From: Methylomonas subterranea | GTDB taxonomy: Bacteria > Pseudomonadota > Gammaproteobacteria > Methylococcales > Methylomonadaceae | Length of the DNA: 64,000 bases | Assembly (NCBI RefSeq): GCF_024505185.1 | Contig: NZ_JANIBJ010000018.1 | Span: 1-64,000 of the forward strand | Direction of reading: 5' to 3' | Part shown: in pieces, positions 39,135 to 46,097 of the stretch | How the letters are laid out: every line of letters begins with the position of its first letter | How positions within the stretch are numbered: position 1 is the stretch's first letter | Notes under the pieces: generated by a model | Seen by the model: the letters and a program-made list of their open reading frames with translations, nothing else | Database searches by the model: none | Told to the model about the DNA's origin: nothing | Translations under genes and position numbers: made by a program

Positions 39135-39713
39135 CTAGCGCAACAGCGCGGAAATACTTTTAAACTGGGGATGACGGGCGTCGCGCAACCATTCAAACAA
39201 CACCGACTCGTGACAGACCACGCCGACACCGGCCTGGCGCATGCGCCAGAGGGCGCTTTCCTTGTGCCTGACCGCTCTCGAGCATACCGCGTCCTCGACC
39301 ACGAACACCTCGAAACCTTGTTGTTGTAACTCGAAGGCAGTCTGCAGCACGCAAACATGGGCTTCCTGGCCGGCAATCACGACTTGGCGCTTACCGCCGG
39401 CCCGCAGGGCATGATTGAACTCCGCGCTGCCGCAACAGGAAAACGCGCTCTTTTCGAAATAACCGGCGGCTTCCGGCAGGGCCAGTCCGACCGCTTCGAC
39501 GCTAGGCCCCAGGCCCTTGGGATATTGCTCGGTCAACAGCACCGGCACATCCAGCAACGCGGCCGCCCGCAACATGACGACCGTATTATCCAGCACGTCT
39601 TGCGCTTCCGCCGGCGGCATGGCCGCCAGCAACCAGCCTTGCAGATCGACGACCAGCAACAGGCTGTGTTCGGCGCTCAGCAAACCGGCCCGCTTATCGG
39701 CGGCATCAGCCAT
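39135..39713 (-). CDS. isochorismatase-family cysteine hydrolase
   Basis: A 192-residue hydrolase of the isochorismatase/nicotinamidase superfamily. Seen: the catalytic Asp in [12 protein letters not shown], the Lys in FEKSAFSCC, and the nucleophile Cys in [16 protein letters not shown]. It resembles the YcaC/hydrolase group of unknown substrate. Its ATG lies inside the end of smpB (8-base overlap ATGGCTGA), so it is translated with smpB. Confidence 0.9.
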   Translation of the reverse strand: MADAADKRAGLLSAEHSLLLVVDLQGWLLAAMPPAEAQDVLDNTVVMLRAAALLDVPVLLTEQYPKGLGPSVEAVGLALPEAAGYFEKSAFSCCGSAEFNHALRAGGKRQVVIAGQEAHVCVLQTAFELQQQGFEVFVVEDAVCSRAVRHKESALWRMRQAGVGVVCHESVLFEWLRDARHPQFKSISALLR

Positions 39714-40191
39714 GTTTCATGACCCGCGCCTTCTCCCGCTGCCAATCCTTGTCCTTGGCGGTGGCGCGCTTATCGTGCAATTTTTTACCCTTGGCCAGAC
39801 CGATTTTCAGCTTGGCCCGCCCCCTGACCCAGTACATGGACAAGGGAATCAGGGTAAAGCCCTTGCGTTCCACCGAACCGATCAGCCGGCTGAGTTCGCG
39901 CTTGTGCAGCAACAGTTTTTTCCGCCGCACCGCATCCGGATTGACATGCGTGGACGCCGACAGCATCGGCGAAACATGCGCGCCGCACAACCAAGCTTCG
40001 CCGCGCTTGATGTCGACATAACTTTCCTTCAGCTGTATGCGCCCGTCGCGCAGACTCTTCACTTCCCAACCTTCCAACACCAGCCCGGCCTCGAATTGTT
40101 CTTCTATGAAATATTCGTGGGACGCCTGCCGATTGACGGCAATGGTATTGTCGGTTTGCTTGCTGTCCTTTTTGGATTTTTTGGCTGCCAT
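39706..40191 (-). CDS. smpB: SsrA-binding protein
   Basis: tmRNA-binding protein for trans-translation rescue of stalled ribosomes. It is 161 residues. Seen: [37 protein letters not shown] and the basic C-terminal tail [14 protein letters not shown] that enters the mRNA channel. The ATG at 40191 starts MAAKKSKKD; the open frame before it is a shadow. It is divergent from the symporter and from the ratA-rnfH pair, an order common in gammaproteobacteria. No ssrA gene was seen in the window. Confidence 0.97.
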   Translation of the reverse strand: MAAKKSKKDSKQTDNTIAVNRQASHEYFIEEQFEAGLVLEGWEVKSLRDGRIQLKESYVDIKRGEAWLCGAHVSPMLSASTHVNPDAVRRKKLLLHKRELSRLIGSVERKGFTLIPLSMYWVRGRAKLKIGLAKGKKLHDKRATAKDKDWQREKARVMKHG

Positions 40192-40289
40192 GGCGTTGCG
40201 TCGCTTTTTTAGACTGACTGAAAACAATAATTTTGATATTTTACCCGACCAGCCCACAAAATAACGACTTAATCACGGAGCTTGGCAGC

Positions 40290-41648
40290 ATGACGGAAAA
40301 AACCCAATCCATTCACGGCCAATGGTCGTCGCGTTTCATATTCATTCTGGCCGCCACCGGTTCGGCGGTCGGTCTCGGCAATATCTGGAAATTCCCCTAT
40401 ATTACCGGCGAAAACGGCGGCGGCGCCTTCGTGATGGTCTATTTGCTGTGCGTGGCCGCGCTCGGCATTCCGATCATGATTGCCGAAATCATGCTGGGCC
40501 GCCGCGGCCGGCAAAGCCCCATCAACAGCATGAAATCCCTGGCGGCGGAAGCCGGCGCCGACCCGCGTTGGCATTATCTCGGCTGGACCGGCATGATCGC
40601 CGGCTTTTTGATCCTGGCCTATTACAGCGTGATCGCCGGCTGGGCCATGGCCTACATCGTCAAGGCCTTTTTCGGCCAATTCATCAACAGCGACGCCGGC
40701 GAAATCAAACGCCTGTTCGAGAACCTGATGGCCAGCCCGGTACAACAAATCTTCTGGCACACGGCCTTCATGATGAGCACTATGTATTTCGTCATGCAAG
40801 GGGTACAGAACGGCCTGGAAAAAGCCGTGCGCTTTTTGATGCCGACCCTGTTCGTGATTTTGATCCTGCTGGTGGCTTACGCCATGTCCACCGGCGCCTA
40901 CGAACAGGGCGTGAACTTTATGTTCAGTCCCGATTTCAGCAAGATAGACGCCGACGCGGTGCTGACCGCCATGGGCCACGCCTTCTTTACCCTGAGCCTG
41001 GGCATGGGCGCCATCATGGTGTACGGTTCCTATCTGCCCAACCACATATCGATCGCCAAAACCACCTTCTATATCGCCGGCGCCGATACCGTGGTGGCCT
41101 TATTGGCAGGCATCGCCATTTTTCCGCTGGTATTCGCCAACAACCTGGAAGCCAGTGCCGGACCGGGCCTGATTTTCCAAACCCTGCCGCTGGCTTTCGG
41201 CCACATGAGCGGCGGCTGGCTGTTCGGCCTGCTGTTTTTCATCCTGCTGTTTTTTGCCGCCCTGTCATCTTCCATCTCGCTGATCGAACCGGCGGTGACC
41301 TGGCTGGTGGAAAACAAAAACATCGAACGCCACCGGGCCAGCCTGTGGTCCGGCGCCGCTTGCTGGACGCTGGGCGTGGGCGTGGTATTTTCGTTCAACA
41401 TCTGGGCCGACCTGAAACTGTTCGACAAAAACCTGTTCGAACTGCTGGACTACCTGACCGCCAATCTGATGCTGCCGCTGGGCGGCATGGCCATCGCCGT
41501 GTTTGCCGGCTGGATGATGAAAACCGGCCACGCGGAACAGGAACTGGAACTGCGGGCGGAAGGCTTCCGGGCTTGGCACGTGTTGATCAAATTCGTGGCG
41601 CCCGCGGCGGTATTTCTGGTGTTTCTGCATGTACTGGGAGTGCTTTAA
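40290..41648 (+). CDS. sodium-dependent transporter of the NSS/SNF family
   Basis: A 452-residue symporter with 11-12 predicted helices. Seen: the conserved helix 1 block RFIFILAATGSAVGLGNIWK, with FPYITGENGGGAFVMVYL, and FFTLSLGMGAIMVYGSY, typical of LeuT-fold bacterial NSS proteins. Substrate is likely an amino acid but cannot be chosen. The ATG at 40290 follows GGAG. Its stop overlaps the ratA start (TAATG), so it is translationally coupled with ratA, an unusual insertion into the smpB-ratA neighbourhood. Confidence 0.94.
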   Translation: MTEKTQSIHGQWSSRFIFILAATGSAVGLGNIWKFPYITGENGGGAFVMVYLLCVAALGIPIMIAEIMLGRRGRQSPINSMKSLAAEAGADPRWHYLGWTGMIAGFLILAYYSVIAGWAMAYIVKAFFGQFINSDAGEIKRLFENLMASPVQQIFWHTAFMMSTMYFVMQGVQNGLEKAVRFLMPTLFVILILLVAYAMSTGAYEQGVNFMFSPDFSKIDADAVLTAMGHAFFTLSLGMGAIMVYGSYLPNHISIAKTTFYIAGADTVVALLAGIAIFPLVFANNLEASAGPGLIFQTLPLAFGHMSGGWLFGLLFFILLFFAALSSSISLIEPAVTWLVENKNIERHRASLWSGAACWTLGVGVVFSFNIWADLKLFDKNLFELLDYLTANLMLPLGGMAIAVFAGWMMKTGHAEQELELRAEGFRAWHVLIKFVAPAAVFLVFLHVLGVL

Positions 41649-42082
41649 TGATCTCCGTGGTACAAAAAAGCGCCCTGGTGAAATTTTCCGCCAAGCAGAT
41701 GTTCGATCTGGTCGACGACATCGAATCCTATTCCAAGTTTTTACCTTGGTGCGGCGGCAGCCGTATCCTGCGCCGCGAAGGCAATATTGTCGAGGGCGAA
41801 ATCCAAATTGCCAAGGCCGGCTTTCATAAATCCTTTTCCACCCGCAATGTGGTGGACCCCGGCGGCCGCATCACCATCAGCCTGCTGGACGGCCCCTTCA
41901 AATCCCTGGAAGGCGTCTGGAGTTTCATGCCGCTACGCGAAGACGCCAGCAAAATCTCGCTGGATCTGGAATTCGAAATCGCCAGCACCTTCGCCAGCCT
42001 GGCCTTCGGCCCGGTGTTCAACCAAATCTGCAACACCATGGTCGGCTCGTTCACCCAACGCGCCAAAGCCGTTTATGGCTGA
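41648..42082 (+). CDS. ratA: RatA/COQ10-type START-domain protein
   Basis: A 144-residue START-like lipid-binding protein. Seen: ALVKFSAKQMFDLVDDIESY with YSKFLPWCGGSRIL at the N terminus and NQICNTMVGSFTQRAKAVYG at the end, both hallmarks of the RatA/Coq10 family. It has been described both as a ribosome association toxin and as a ubiquinone chaperone; its true role here is open. It overlaps rnfH by eight bases. Confidence 0.92.
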   Translation: MISVVQKSALVKFSAKQMFDLVDDIESYSKFLPWCGGSRILRREGNIVEGEIQIAKAGFHKSFSTRNVVDPGGRITISLLDGPFKSLEGVWSFMPLREDASKISLDLEFEIASTFASLAFGPVFNQICNTMVGSFTQRAKAVYG

Positions 42083-42356
42083 CGGCTTGATCAACGTGGA
42101 AGTGGCTTACGCCACGCCCGAACGGCAAGCCGTCATCGCCGTCAGCCTGCCCGCCGGCGCCGCCGCAGAACAGGCTATTTTGGCATCCGGCATATTGAGC
42201 CAGTTTGCCGAGATCGATTTATCGGCGCAAAAAATAGGCATCTTCGGCTCGGTCTGCAAACCGGACCGGATACTGACCGACGGCGACCGGGTGGAGATTT
42301 ATCGGCCGTTACAACAAAATCCGATGGATGCGCGGCGGGGAAGATTGCAAAAATGA
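42075..42356 (+). CDS. rnfH: RnfH-family ubiquitin-like protein
   Basis: A 93-residue beta-grasp protein, formerly RatB. Seen: INVEVAYATPERQAVIAVSL at the start and IGIFGSVCKPDRILTDGDRVEIY near the end, the family core, which reads as two separate blocks joined by a short linker. It begins inside the end of ratA (ATGGCTGA overlap). It is the last core gene before the mobile island. Confidence 0.92.
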   Translation: MADGLINVEVAYATPERQAVIAVSLPAGAAAEQAILASGILSQFAEIDLSAQKIGIFGSVCKPDRILTDGDRVEIYRPLQQNPMDARRGRLQK

Positions 42357-42397
42357 AACGCTACGCATGCGAGATAAATAGCTGACCCGAAAAACCC

Positions 42398-42511
42398 GCG
42401 CGGGGCGGATTCGGAGCGCTAGCGACAATCCGCCATGGTATTGGCCATGGCGCTAACCACGGCGTGGACCATGGGTCTGTCCTCGACACGGCGGATTGCT
42501 TGATCCACTCG
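42398..42511. repeat. two-hairpin REP/BIME-like element, copy A (decayed)
   Basis: The left hairpin arm GGCGGATT...AATCCGCC (42404-42434) is intact, followed by the CATGGTATTGGCCATGG centre. The right arm is degraded (GGCGGATTGCTTGATCCACT). It belongs to the same family as copies B-D. The rest of the 440-base interval after rnfH holds only this and the palindrome array. Confidence 0.85.
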
Positions 42512-42645
42512 GAATAGGTAGGTTCGGTATGCGGCGAATAATGCTTGAGCCGCATGGCGCGGCGAACAGCTTGCAACAAAGACGGCGATTTTGAACTTGA
42601 CACAAGAGCATTAGCAACTATAGTCAGGCGAAAATCTATTATATA

Positions 42646-42768
42646 GGCAAATCTGCCCGAATTTATGGCTAATATCGGATTATCAAGGCACATTTGCCCG
42701 GTTTGGGTACTATCAGAGCAAAAGTGCCTGAAAAGCCGGGTAATATCAACTTATCGGGCAGATTTGCC
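42646..42768. repeat. array of four 12-bp palindromes before the first cassette
   Basis: GGCAAATCTGCC (42646), GGCACATTTGCC (42687), AGCAAAAGTGCC (42717) and GGCAGATTTGCC (42757) share the consensus GGCANATNTGCC at steps of 41, 30 and 40 bases. TATC or GATAA flanks several copies, and the last is embedded in a 24-base imperfect palindrome (42752-42775). Function unknown: protein-binding sites or the remains of a recombination site. Confidence 0.6.
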
Positions 42769-42780
42769 TGATAATCAATA

Positions 42781-42787
42781 GTTAGGC
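42781..42787 (+). other. cassette boundary core site GTTAGGC
   Basis: Matches the attC/attI core GTTRRRY where cassettes join. It lies 12 bases before the start codon of the next gene, the short leader usual for cassette genes. No convincing full attC was found upstream of it. Confidence 0.55.
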
Positions 42788-42798
42788 CAGAAGAAGAC

Positions 42799-43329
42799 AT
42801 GCCATTTACGCCATTTCACATGGGGCCGGGAGCAGCAATTAAGGCTGTAACAGGGCGCTATTTTAGTTTGACAATTTTCGGATTCGCTCAAGTTGCTATT
42901 GATCTGGAGCCGTTAATAAGAATTGTGCGGCACGATAGCGTGCTGCATGGTTTTACACACACGTATCTAGGTGCATTCACGATTGGGTTGCTTACTCTTT
43001 TCATGGGCAAAATAGTATGCCAATGGTTGCTTCGTTCATGGAATTTCTTACTAAATTTTAAATACTTGAAATGGCTGCAAGTGAATTCAAAAATTTCTTG
43101 GTTTGCGGCTTCTACAGGTGCTTTTATTGGTACATTTTCCCATGTGTTGTTGGACAGTATCATGCATGCAGATATGCAACCATTTTGGCCAATTAGCTCA
43201 AATAATGCGTTGCTAAATTTTATACCAGGGGCTTGGGTATATTTACTGTGTAGCATACTGGGTGTAATTGGGCTAATGAGCCTATTTGTAATAGGTTTAT
43301 GGAACAAATGGGCAATCGAAATAGAATGA
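42799..43329 (+). CDS. cassette-borne YdjM/metal-dependent hydrolase-like membrane protein
   Basis: A 176-residue membrane protein resembling the PF04307 (YdjM, LexA-binding inner membrane hydrolase) family. Seen: PFTPFHMGPGAAIKA with an early His, VLHGFTHTYLGAF and FSHVLLDSIMHADMQPFWP, giving conserved His/Asp positions, and four hydrophobic stretches. Base composition is clearly more AT-rich than the flanking core genes, indicating transfer. It lies between a GTTAGGC core and a full attC site, so it fits a gene cassette. The enzymatic activity is unproven for the family. Confidence 0.75.
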   Translation: MPFTPFHMGPGAAIKAVTGRYFSLTIFGFAQVAIDLEPLIRIVRHDSVLHGFTHTYLGAFTIGLLTLFMGKIVCQWLLRSWNFLLNFKYLKWLQVNSKISWFAASTGAFIGTFSHVLLDSIMHADMQPFWPISSNNALLNFIPGAWVYLLCSILGVIGLMSLFVIGLWNKWAIEIE

Positions 43330-43369
43330 ATGGTGTAAGAAAACCAAGAAGCTCGCAGTTACCAATTTG

Positions 43370-43456
43370 GCCTAACCAGCGGGTCAACTTGACCGGCAAA
43401 AGCTACGCTCCTATCGTCGCTACGCTTTCGCCGTCAAGTTACCCTTAACGTTAAAC
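43370..43456 (+). other. complete integron attC site
   Basis: The R'' core GCCTAAC (43370-43376) and R' core GTTAAAC (43450-43456) bound an imperfect inverted repeat. The arm GGGTCAACTTGACCGGC (43381-43397) pairs with GCCGTCAAGTTACCC (43430-43444), leaving two unpaired C on one arm. Such extrahelical bases are the hallmark by which integrases choose the bottom strand. The spacer (43398-43429) has its own partial dyad. It follows the YdjM-like gene by 40 bases. Confidence 0.82.
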
Positions 43457-43474
43457 GTAAAAAGGGAAACCGTG

Positions 43475-43609
43475 ATGGCAGAACAGAAACCTTTGCAACC
43501 GCAACCACAACAGCCGGTGTCGCCGGCAAGAGTGCCAACGGGAAACCCTGGTACTCGTGACGATGGGCCTCGCCCACTGACGGGAACTATCCCATTGAAA
43601 AAAGAATGA
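43475..43609 (+). CDS. 44-residue Pro/Gln-rich hypothetical protein
   Basis: A short open frame that begins 18 bases after the attC core, with AAAGGGAAAC before the ATG at 43475. The product begins MAEQKPLQPQPQQP and is rich in Pro and Gln, ending PLTGTIPLKKE. No family is recognised. Its stop overlaps the start of the next gene in ATGA, which argues that it is translated and coupled, rather than a chance frame. Confidence 0.55.
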   Translation: MAEQKPLQPQPQQPVSPARVPTGNPGTRDDGPRPLTGTIPLKKE

Positions 43610-43992
43610 AGAATTCTGAGGCCTGGGATCAGTACAAGTCGTACACAAAGGATATTACAGAAGTATCACGGAAACTTGGGTTCGCCGGAGCAGCAATATG
43701 CTGGGTACTTAAAACACCTGAAGGCGCATTTTCATTATGCGTCTTATGGGGGCTTGCTTTTTTTGTGGCTTTTTTCATTGCCGATGTCTTGCAAAGCTTC
43801 GTCGGCGCTCTTCTTCTGCGACATTGGCTTCGCGGAGAAGAGCTTAAACAATGGCAGGCGACCAACAGTATTGAAGGGGAGTATCTAAAGCCTGGCTGGC
43901 TCGATTATCCTTCATTCGCGCTTTTTTTGTTGAAAGTAATATTTCTACTAATCGGATTTACATTTCTTGCAGTCGAGATACTTTCACGATGA
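43606..43992 (+). CDS. cassette-borne small membrane protein
   Basis: A 128-residue protein of unknown family. Seen: a charged N-terminal part (about 1-25), two or three hydrophobic segments (about 26-38, 41-72 and 104-126, with FALFLLKVIFLLIGFTFLAV), and a central HWLRGEELKQW. It starts in an ATGA overlap with the upstream 44-residue frame and ends five bases before a half attC. AT-rich composition and position make it the second cassette. Small membrane proteins of unknown role are common cassette products. Confidence 0.65.
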   Translation: MKNSEAWDQYKSYTKDITEVSRKLGFAGAAICWVLKTPEGAFSLCVLWGLAFFVAFFIADVLQSFVGALLLRHWLRGEELKQWQATNSIEGEYLKPGWLDYPSFALFLLKVIFLLIGFTFLAVEILSR

Positions 43993-43996
43993 AAAC

Positions 43997-44021
43997 GTTT
44001 AACAAACGCATAAACTCGGAC
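43997..44021 (+). other. half attC site (R''-L'' arm only)
   Basis: GTTTAAC (RYYYAAC, 43997-44003) is followed by an arm ending CTCGGAC at 44021. The expected partner arm and R' core are missing, since sequence resembling the 3' end of a group II intron begins at 44022. Thus the site was broken by an insertion or a later deletion. Confidence 0.5.
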
Positions 44022-44240
44022 ATCGGGTCAGAGGGAGCCGCAGATCCCGTCTGCCCACAGAACCGTGCGTACGGGTCCGTACACGGCTCCTCACGCAAGA
44101 CGAATCCACTGAGAAACATCAAACCAATGTGCCAATTGTCGGTCGGATCGTATTTCCTGGCCCATCAGGTTGATAAACCAACTATTCGGATAGGCTCTTG
44201 TCACCGCACGGGTGACTGAAAGCGCCCATCGTTTCTGGTT
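44022..44240 (-). mobile_element. truncated 3' end of a group II intron
   Basis: On the minus strand, 44089-44059 folds as a group II domain V: GAGCCGTG pairs with CACGGTTC around a two-base CG bulge and a TACG/CGTA upper stem, with the catalytic AGC present. The loop is GACC rather than GNRA. Domain VI-like GCAGA...TCTGC follows, and the putative 3' end CCCGAT meets the half attC. Upstream, an open frame ends exactly before domain V (44091-44240, ending SQWIRLA), possibly the tail of an intron-encoded protein, though I cannot match it to a known reverse transcriptase end. The rest of the intron is gone; REP copy B begins at 44250. Confidence 0.55.
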
Positions 44241-44249
44241 GGAAAACCC

Positions 44250-44360
44250 GCGTAAGGCGGATTCGGAGCGGTAGCGACAATCCGCCATGGTATTGGCCAT
44301 GGCGCTAACTACGGCGCCGTCCTCAACATGGCGGATTGCTATCGCGAATCCACCCTACGC
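44250..44360. repeat. two-hairpin REP/BIME-like element, copy B
   Basis: Starts GCGTAAGGCGGATTCGG and ends AATCCACCCTACGC, so the ends are inverted repeats. Inside are two hairpins of the GGCGGATT...AATCCGCC type joined by a CCATGG-rich centre. It abuts the intron fragment and supplies the first codons of the frame that continues into the next gene. Confidence 0.9.
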
Positions 44361-44386
44361 CTAAACCGAAACCACCCGGCACCCAA

Positions 44387-44782
44387 ATGCGTCCTCACAG
44401 CCCGACCTCTACCGTAGGGACCACCCTTGTTCTGATCTCGATGGACGCCTCGGCGTCGACTGGCGTAACGGTCGAAGCTTTGTTGTTCACGCTACTTGCT
44501 GTCGGCGGAGCCTTCTGGCTTGCCTTCGCCTTCATCGATCCGTTTCGGCGAACAATGTTGCGCATCCCGCGCAACGCTAATTCCCTACTTCTGTTTATCC
44601 TGGGAGCCGTGGTGCTTTCGTATGCTGCCGGCTCAGCAGCACTTGGAAAGACTTGGCTTGGTGCAAACGTTGTACTGCGCACCGTTGAACCGAATTGGTT
44701 CTGGATGCTCGTGAAGTTCGAAGCGGCGGTCGGTGCCGCCCTCCTCATCCTCGGCTTTCTCTCGCCTCGGCGGCCGAAGTAG
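44387..44782 (+). CDS. small membrane protein between REP copies
   Basis: A hypothetical membrane protein of 131 residues if it starts at the ATG at 44387; an ATG at 44441 is equally possible, and neither has a clear ribosome-binding site. The frame is open further upstream into REP copy B, but that part is repeat-derived. Seen: three hydrophobic segments (VEALLFTLLAVGGAFWLAF, LLLFILGAVVLSYAAGSAAL and FEAAVGAALLILGFL) and basic loops. No family recognised. It lies between two REP copies, which is typical for genes caught between mobile repeats. Confidence 0.5.
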   Translation: MRPHSPTSTVGTTLVLISMDASASTGVTVEALLFTLLAVGGAFWLAFAFIDPFRRTMLRIPRNANSLLLFILGAVVLSYAAGSAALGKTWLGANVVLRTVEPNWFWMLVKFEAAVGAALLILGFLSPRRPK

Positions 44783-44795
44783 GTGAAGACAATCC

Positions 44796-44910
44796 GCGTA
44801 AGGCGGATTCGGAGCGGTAGCGACAATCCGCCATGGTATTGCCCATGGCGCTAACTACGGCGCCGTCCTCAATCAACATGGCGGATTGCTATCGCGAATC
44901 CGCCCTACGC
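44796..44910. repeat. two-hairpin REP/BIME-like element, copy C
   Basis: Nearly identical to copy B, with both outer ends intact (GCGTAAGGCGGATTC to GAATCCGCCCTACGC). It lies 56 bases upstream of the RAYT transposase start and, with copy D, brackets that gene. Confidence 0.92.
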
Positions 44911-44966
44911 CTCTCTAGCCACTCTGCTAGTCTTTAGGCGTTTGAACGGCTTTTAAGGATGACGAG

Positions 44967-45494
44967 ATGCCCAATTATCGACGGAACTTCGTTGCTGGTG
45001 GTTGCTACTTTCTTACCGTGAATTTGCTGGAACGACGCCGAACCTTGCTGATTGACCATATTGACTTGCTGCGCGATTCGGTGCGGCAAGTGAAACGTTT
45101 GTATCCTTTCCATATCGATGCCTGGGTGGTGCTACCGGATCACATGCATTGCATCTGGACCCTACCGCCCGATACCCATGACTTCTCGTTACGCTGGCGC
45201 CTGATTAAATTACTGTTCTCCAAACAAATGCCGAAAACCGAACGATTATCCGCGACCCGGAAACGACGCGGCGAGCGTGGTATCTGGCAACGGCGCCTGT
45301 GGGAACATACCATCACCGGTCAATACGATTACAATCGTCATGTCGATTATATTCATATCAACCCCTTGAAACATGGTTACGTGCAGCGGATTTGCGATTG
45401 GCCATATTCGAGCTTTCACCGTTATGTCTCCGATGGCTTGTTGCCATTACATTGGAGCGGCGACGTAACGGATTTACCCTCGGCGGCGGAATGA
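44967..45494 (+). CDS. REP-associated tyrosine transposase (RAYT)
   Basis: A 175-residue Y1-type HUH transposase of the RAYT group (TnpA-REP), a single-copy relative of IS200/IS605 transposases that binds and cuts REP sequences. Seen: the N-terminal RRNFVAGGCYFLTVNLLERR, the HUH metal motif in LPDHMHCIWTLP, and the late block with the candidate nucleophile Tyr in DYNRHVDYIHINPLKHGY. Length is normal. A good AAGGATGACGAG lies before the ATG. Flanked by REP copies C and D, it forms a typical REPtron. It appears intact. Confidence 0.93.
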   Translation: MPNYRRNFVAGGCYFLTVNLLERRRTLLIDHIDLLRDSVRQVKRLYPFHIDAWVVLPDHMHCIWTLPPDTHDFSLRWRLIKLLFSKQMPKTERLSATRKRRGERGIWQRRLWEHTITGQYDYNRHVDYIHINPLKHGYVQRICDWPYSSFHRYVSDGLLPLHWSGDVTDLPSAAE

Positions 45495-45498
45495 CCAT

Positions 45499-45522
45499 AA
45501 GAGCCGGGGGTCCGATTTGCGA
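45499..45522 (+). repeat. short direct repeat, copy 1
   Basis: AAGAGCCGGGGGTCCGATT followed by TGCGA, just after the RAYT stop and before REP copy D. A near-identical copy (about 21 of 24 bases) lies at 46034. Confidence 0.6.
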
Positions 45523-45523
45523 A

Positions 45524-45620
45524 GCGTAAGGCGGATTCGGAGCGATAGCGACAATCCGCCATGGCGCCAACCATGGTGCTGCCCTCGACATGGCGGATTG
45601 CTGTCGCGAATCCGCCCTAC
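45524..45620. repeat. two-hairpin REP/BIME-like element, copy D
   Basis: Starts GCGTAAGGCGGATTCGG and ends GAATCCGCCCTAC. The central spacer is shorter than in B and C: the TATTGG segment of the centre is missing. Both hairpins are intact. Confidence 0.9.
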
Positions 45621-45652
45621 ATTTTAATAATCGTTCGCTGAAGAGGTGCGCC

Positions 45653-46054
45653 ATGGACTCCGTTTTTAACCTTGTTGGCATTGCAATTGTGGTGACAACC
45701 TCCGGGCTGACGGCTTTCATTGCCAAGCGAAAAGGGCTGAATGTGGCCGGCTGGTTCGCTCTGGGATTATTCACCCAACTACTGGCCCTTGTCGCGATTC
45801 TGTTGCTGCCCTCCCGGATACCGACAGCGGAAGCCCCCATAATCGATGACGGCCGACTGATCGCTTTTATTGGCAAGGTGTTCGCCGGCCTATTCGCCGG
45901 CTTCATGCTTGTTTTCATCGCGGGCGGCGGAGCCGCCGGCTCATCCGAGTTGAATGCGCCTACCTGGACGGTATTGATCGTTTACCTTGTTTTCTTCATA
46001 CCCTTGGTGATTCGCTGGGCAAGGCAGATATACAAGAGCCGCGGGTCCGATTAG
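45653..46054 (+). CDS. small four-helix membrane protein
   Basis: A 133-residue protein of unknown family. Seen: four hydrophobic segments (about residues 3-20, 29-48, 66-88 and 101-120) with short loops, including LGLFTQLLALVAILLLP. The ATG at 45653 follows GAAGAGGTG; the upstream part of the open frame is REP copy D. Its last four codons (RGSD) lie in the second copy of the short direct repeat. It is convergent with gpmI. Confidence 0.6.
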   Translation: MDSVFNLVGIAIVVTTSGLTAFIAKRKGLNVAGWFALGLFTQLLALVAILLLPSRIPTAEAPIIDDGRLIAFIGKVFAGLFAGFMLVFIAGGGAAGSSELNAPTWTVLIVYLVFFIPLVIRWARQIYKSRGSD

Positions 46055-46057
46055 CGT
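46034..46057 (+). repeat. short direct repeat, copy 2
   Basis: AAGAGCCGCGGGTCCGATT followed by AGCGT, overlapping the stop of the small membrane protein gene. It matches the copy at 45499 at all but about three positions, so the two flank REP copy D plus this gene. Confidence 0.6.
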
Positions 46058-46097
46058 AGCTTGCCACGGATATCCGCGGCAAGCGTCCGCGCGAGCT

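Noticed and set aside
40322-42082. A 586-codon frame on the plus strand
   Set aside because: It is the +1 shadow of the symporter gene fused to the real ratA frame. Both real genes have good starts and families.
42361-42693. A 110-codon minus-strand frame
   Set aside because: It is composed of REP copy A and the palindrome array, with no coding signature.
44091-44300. A 69-codon minus-strand gene
   Set aside because: Only the part 44091-44240 could be an intron-protein tail; the start lies in REP sequence, so it is not a complete gene.
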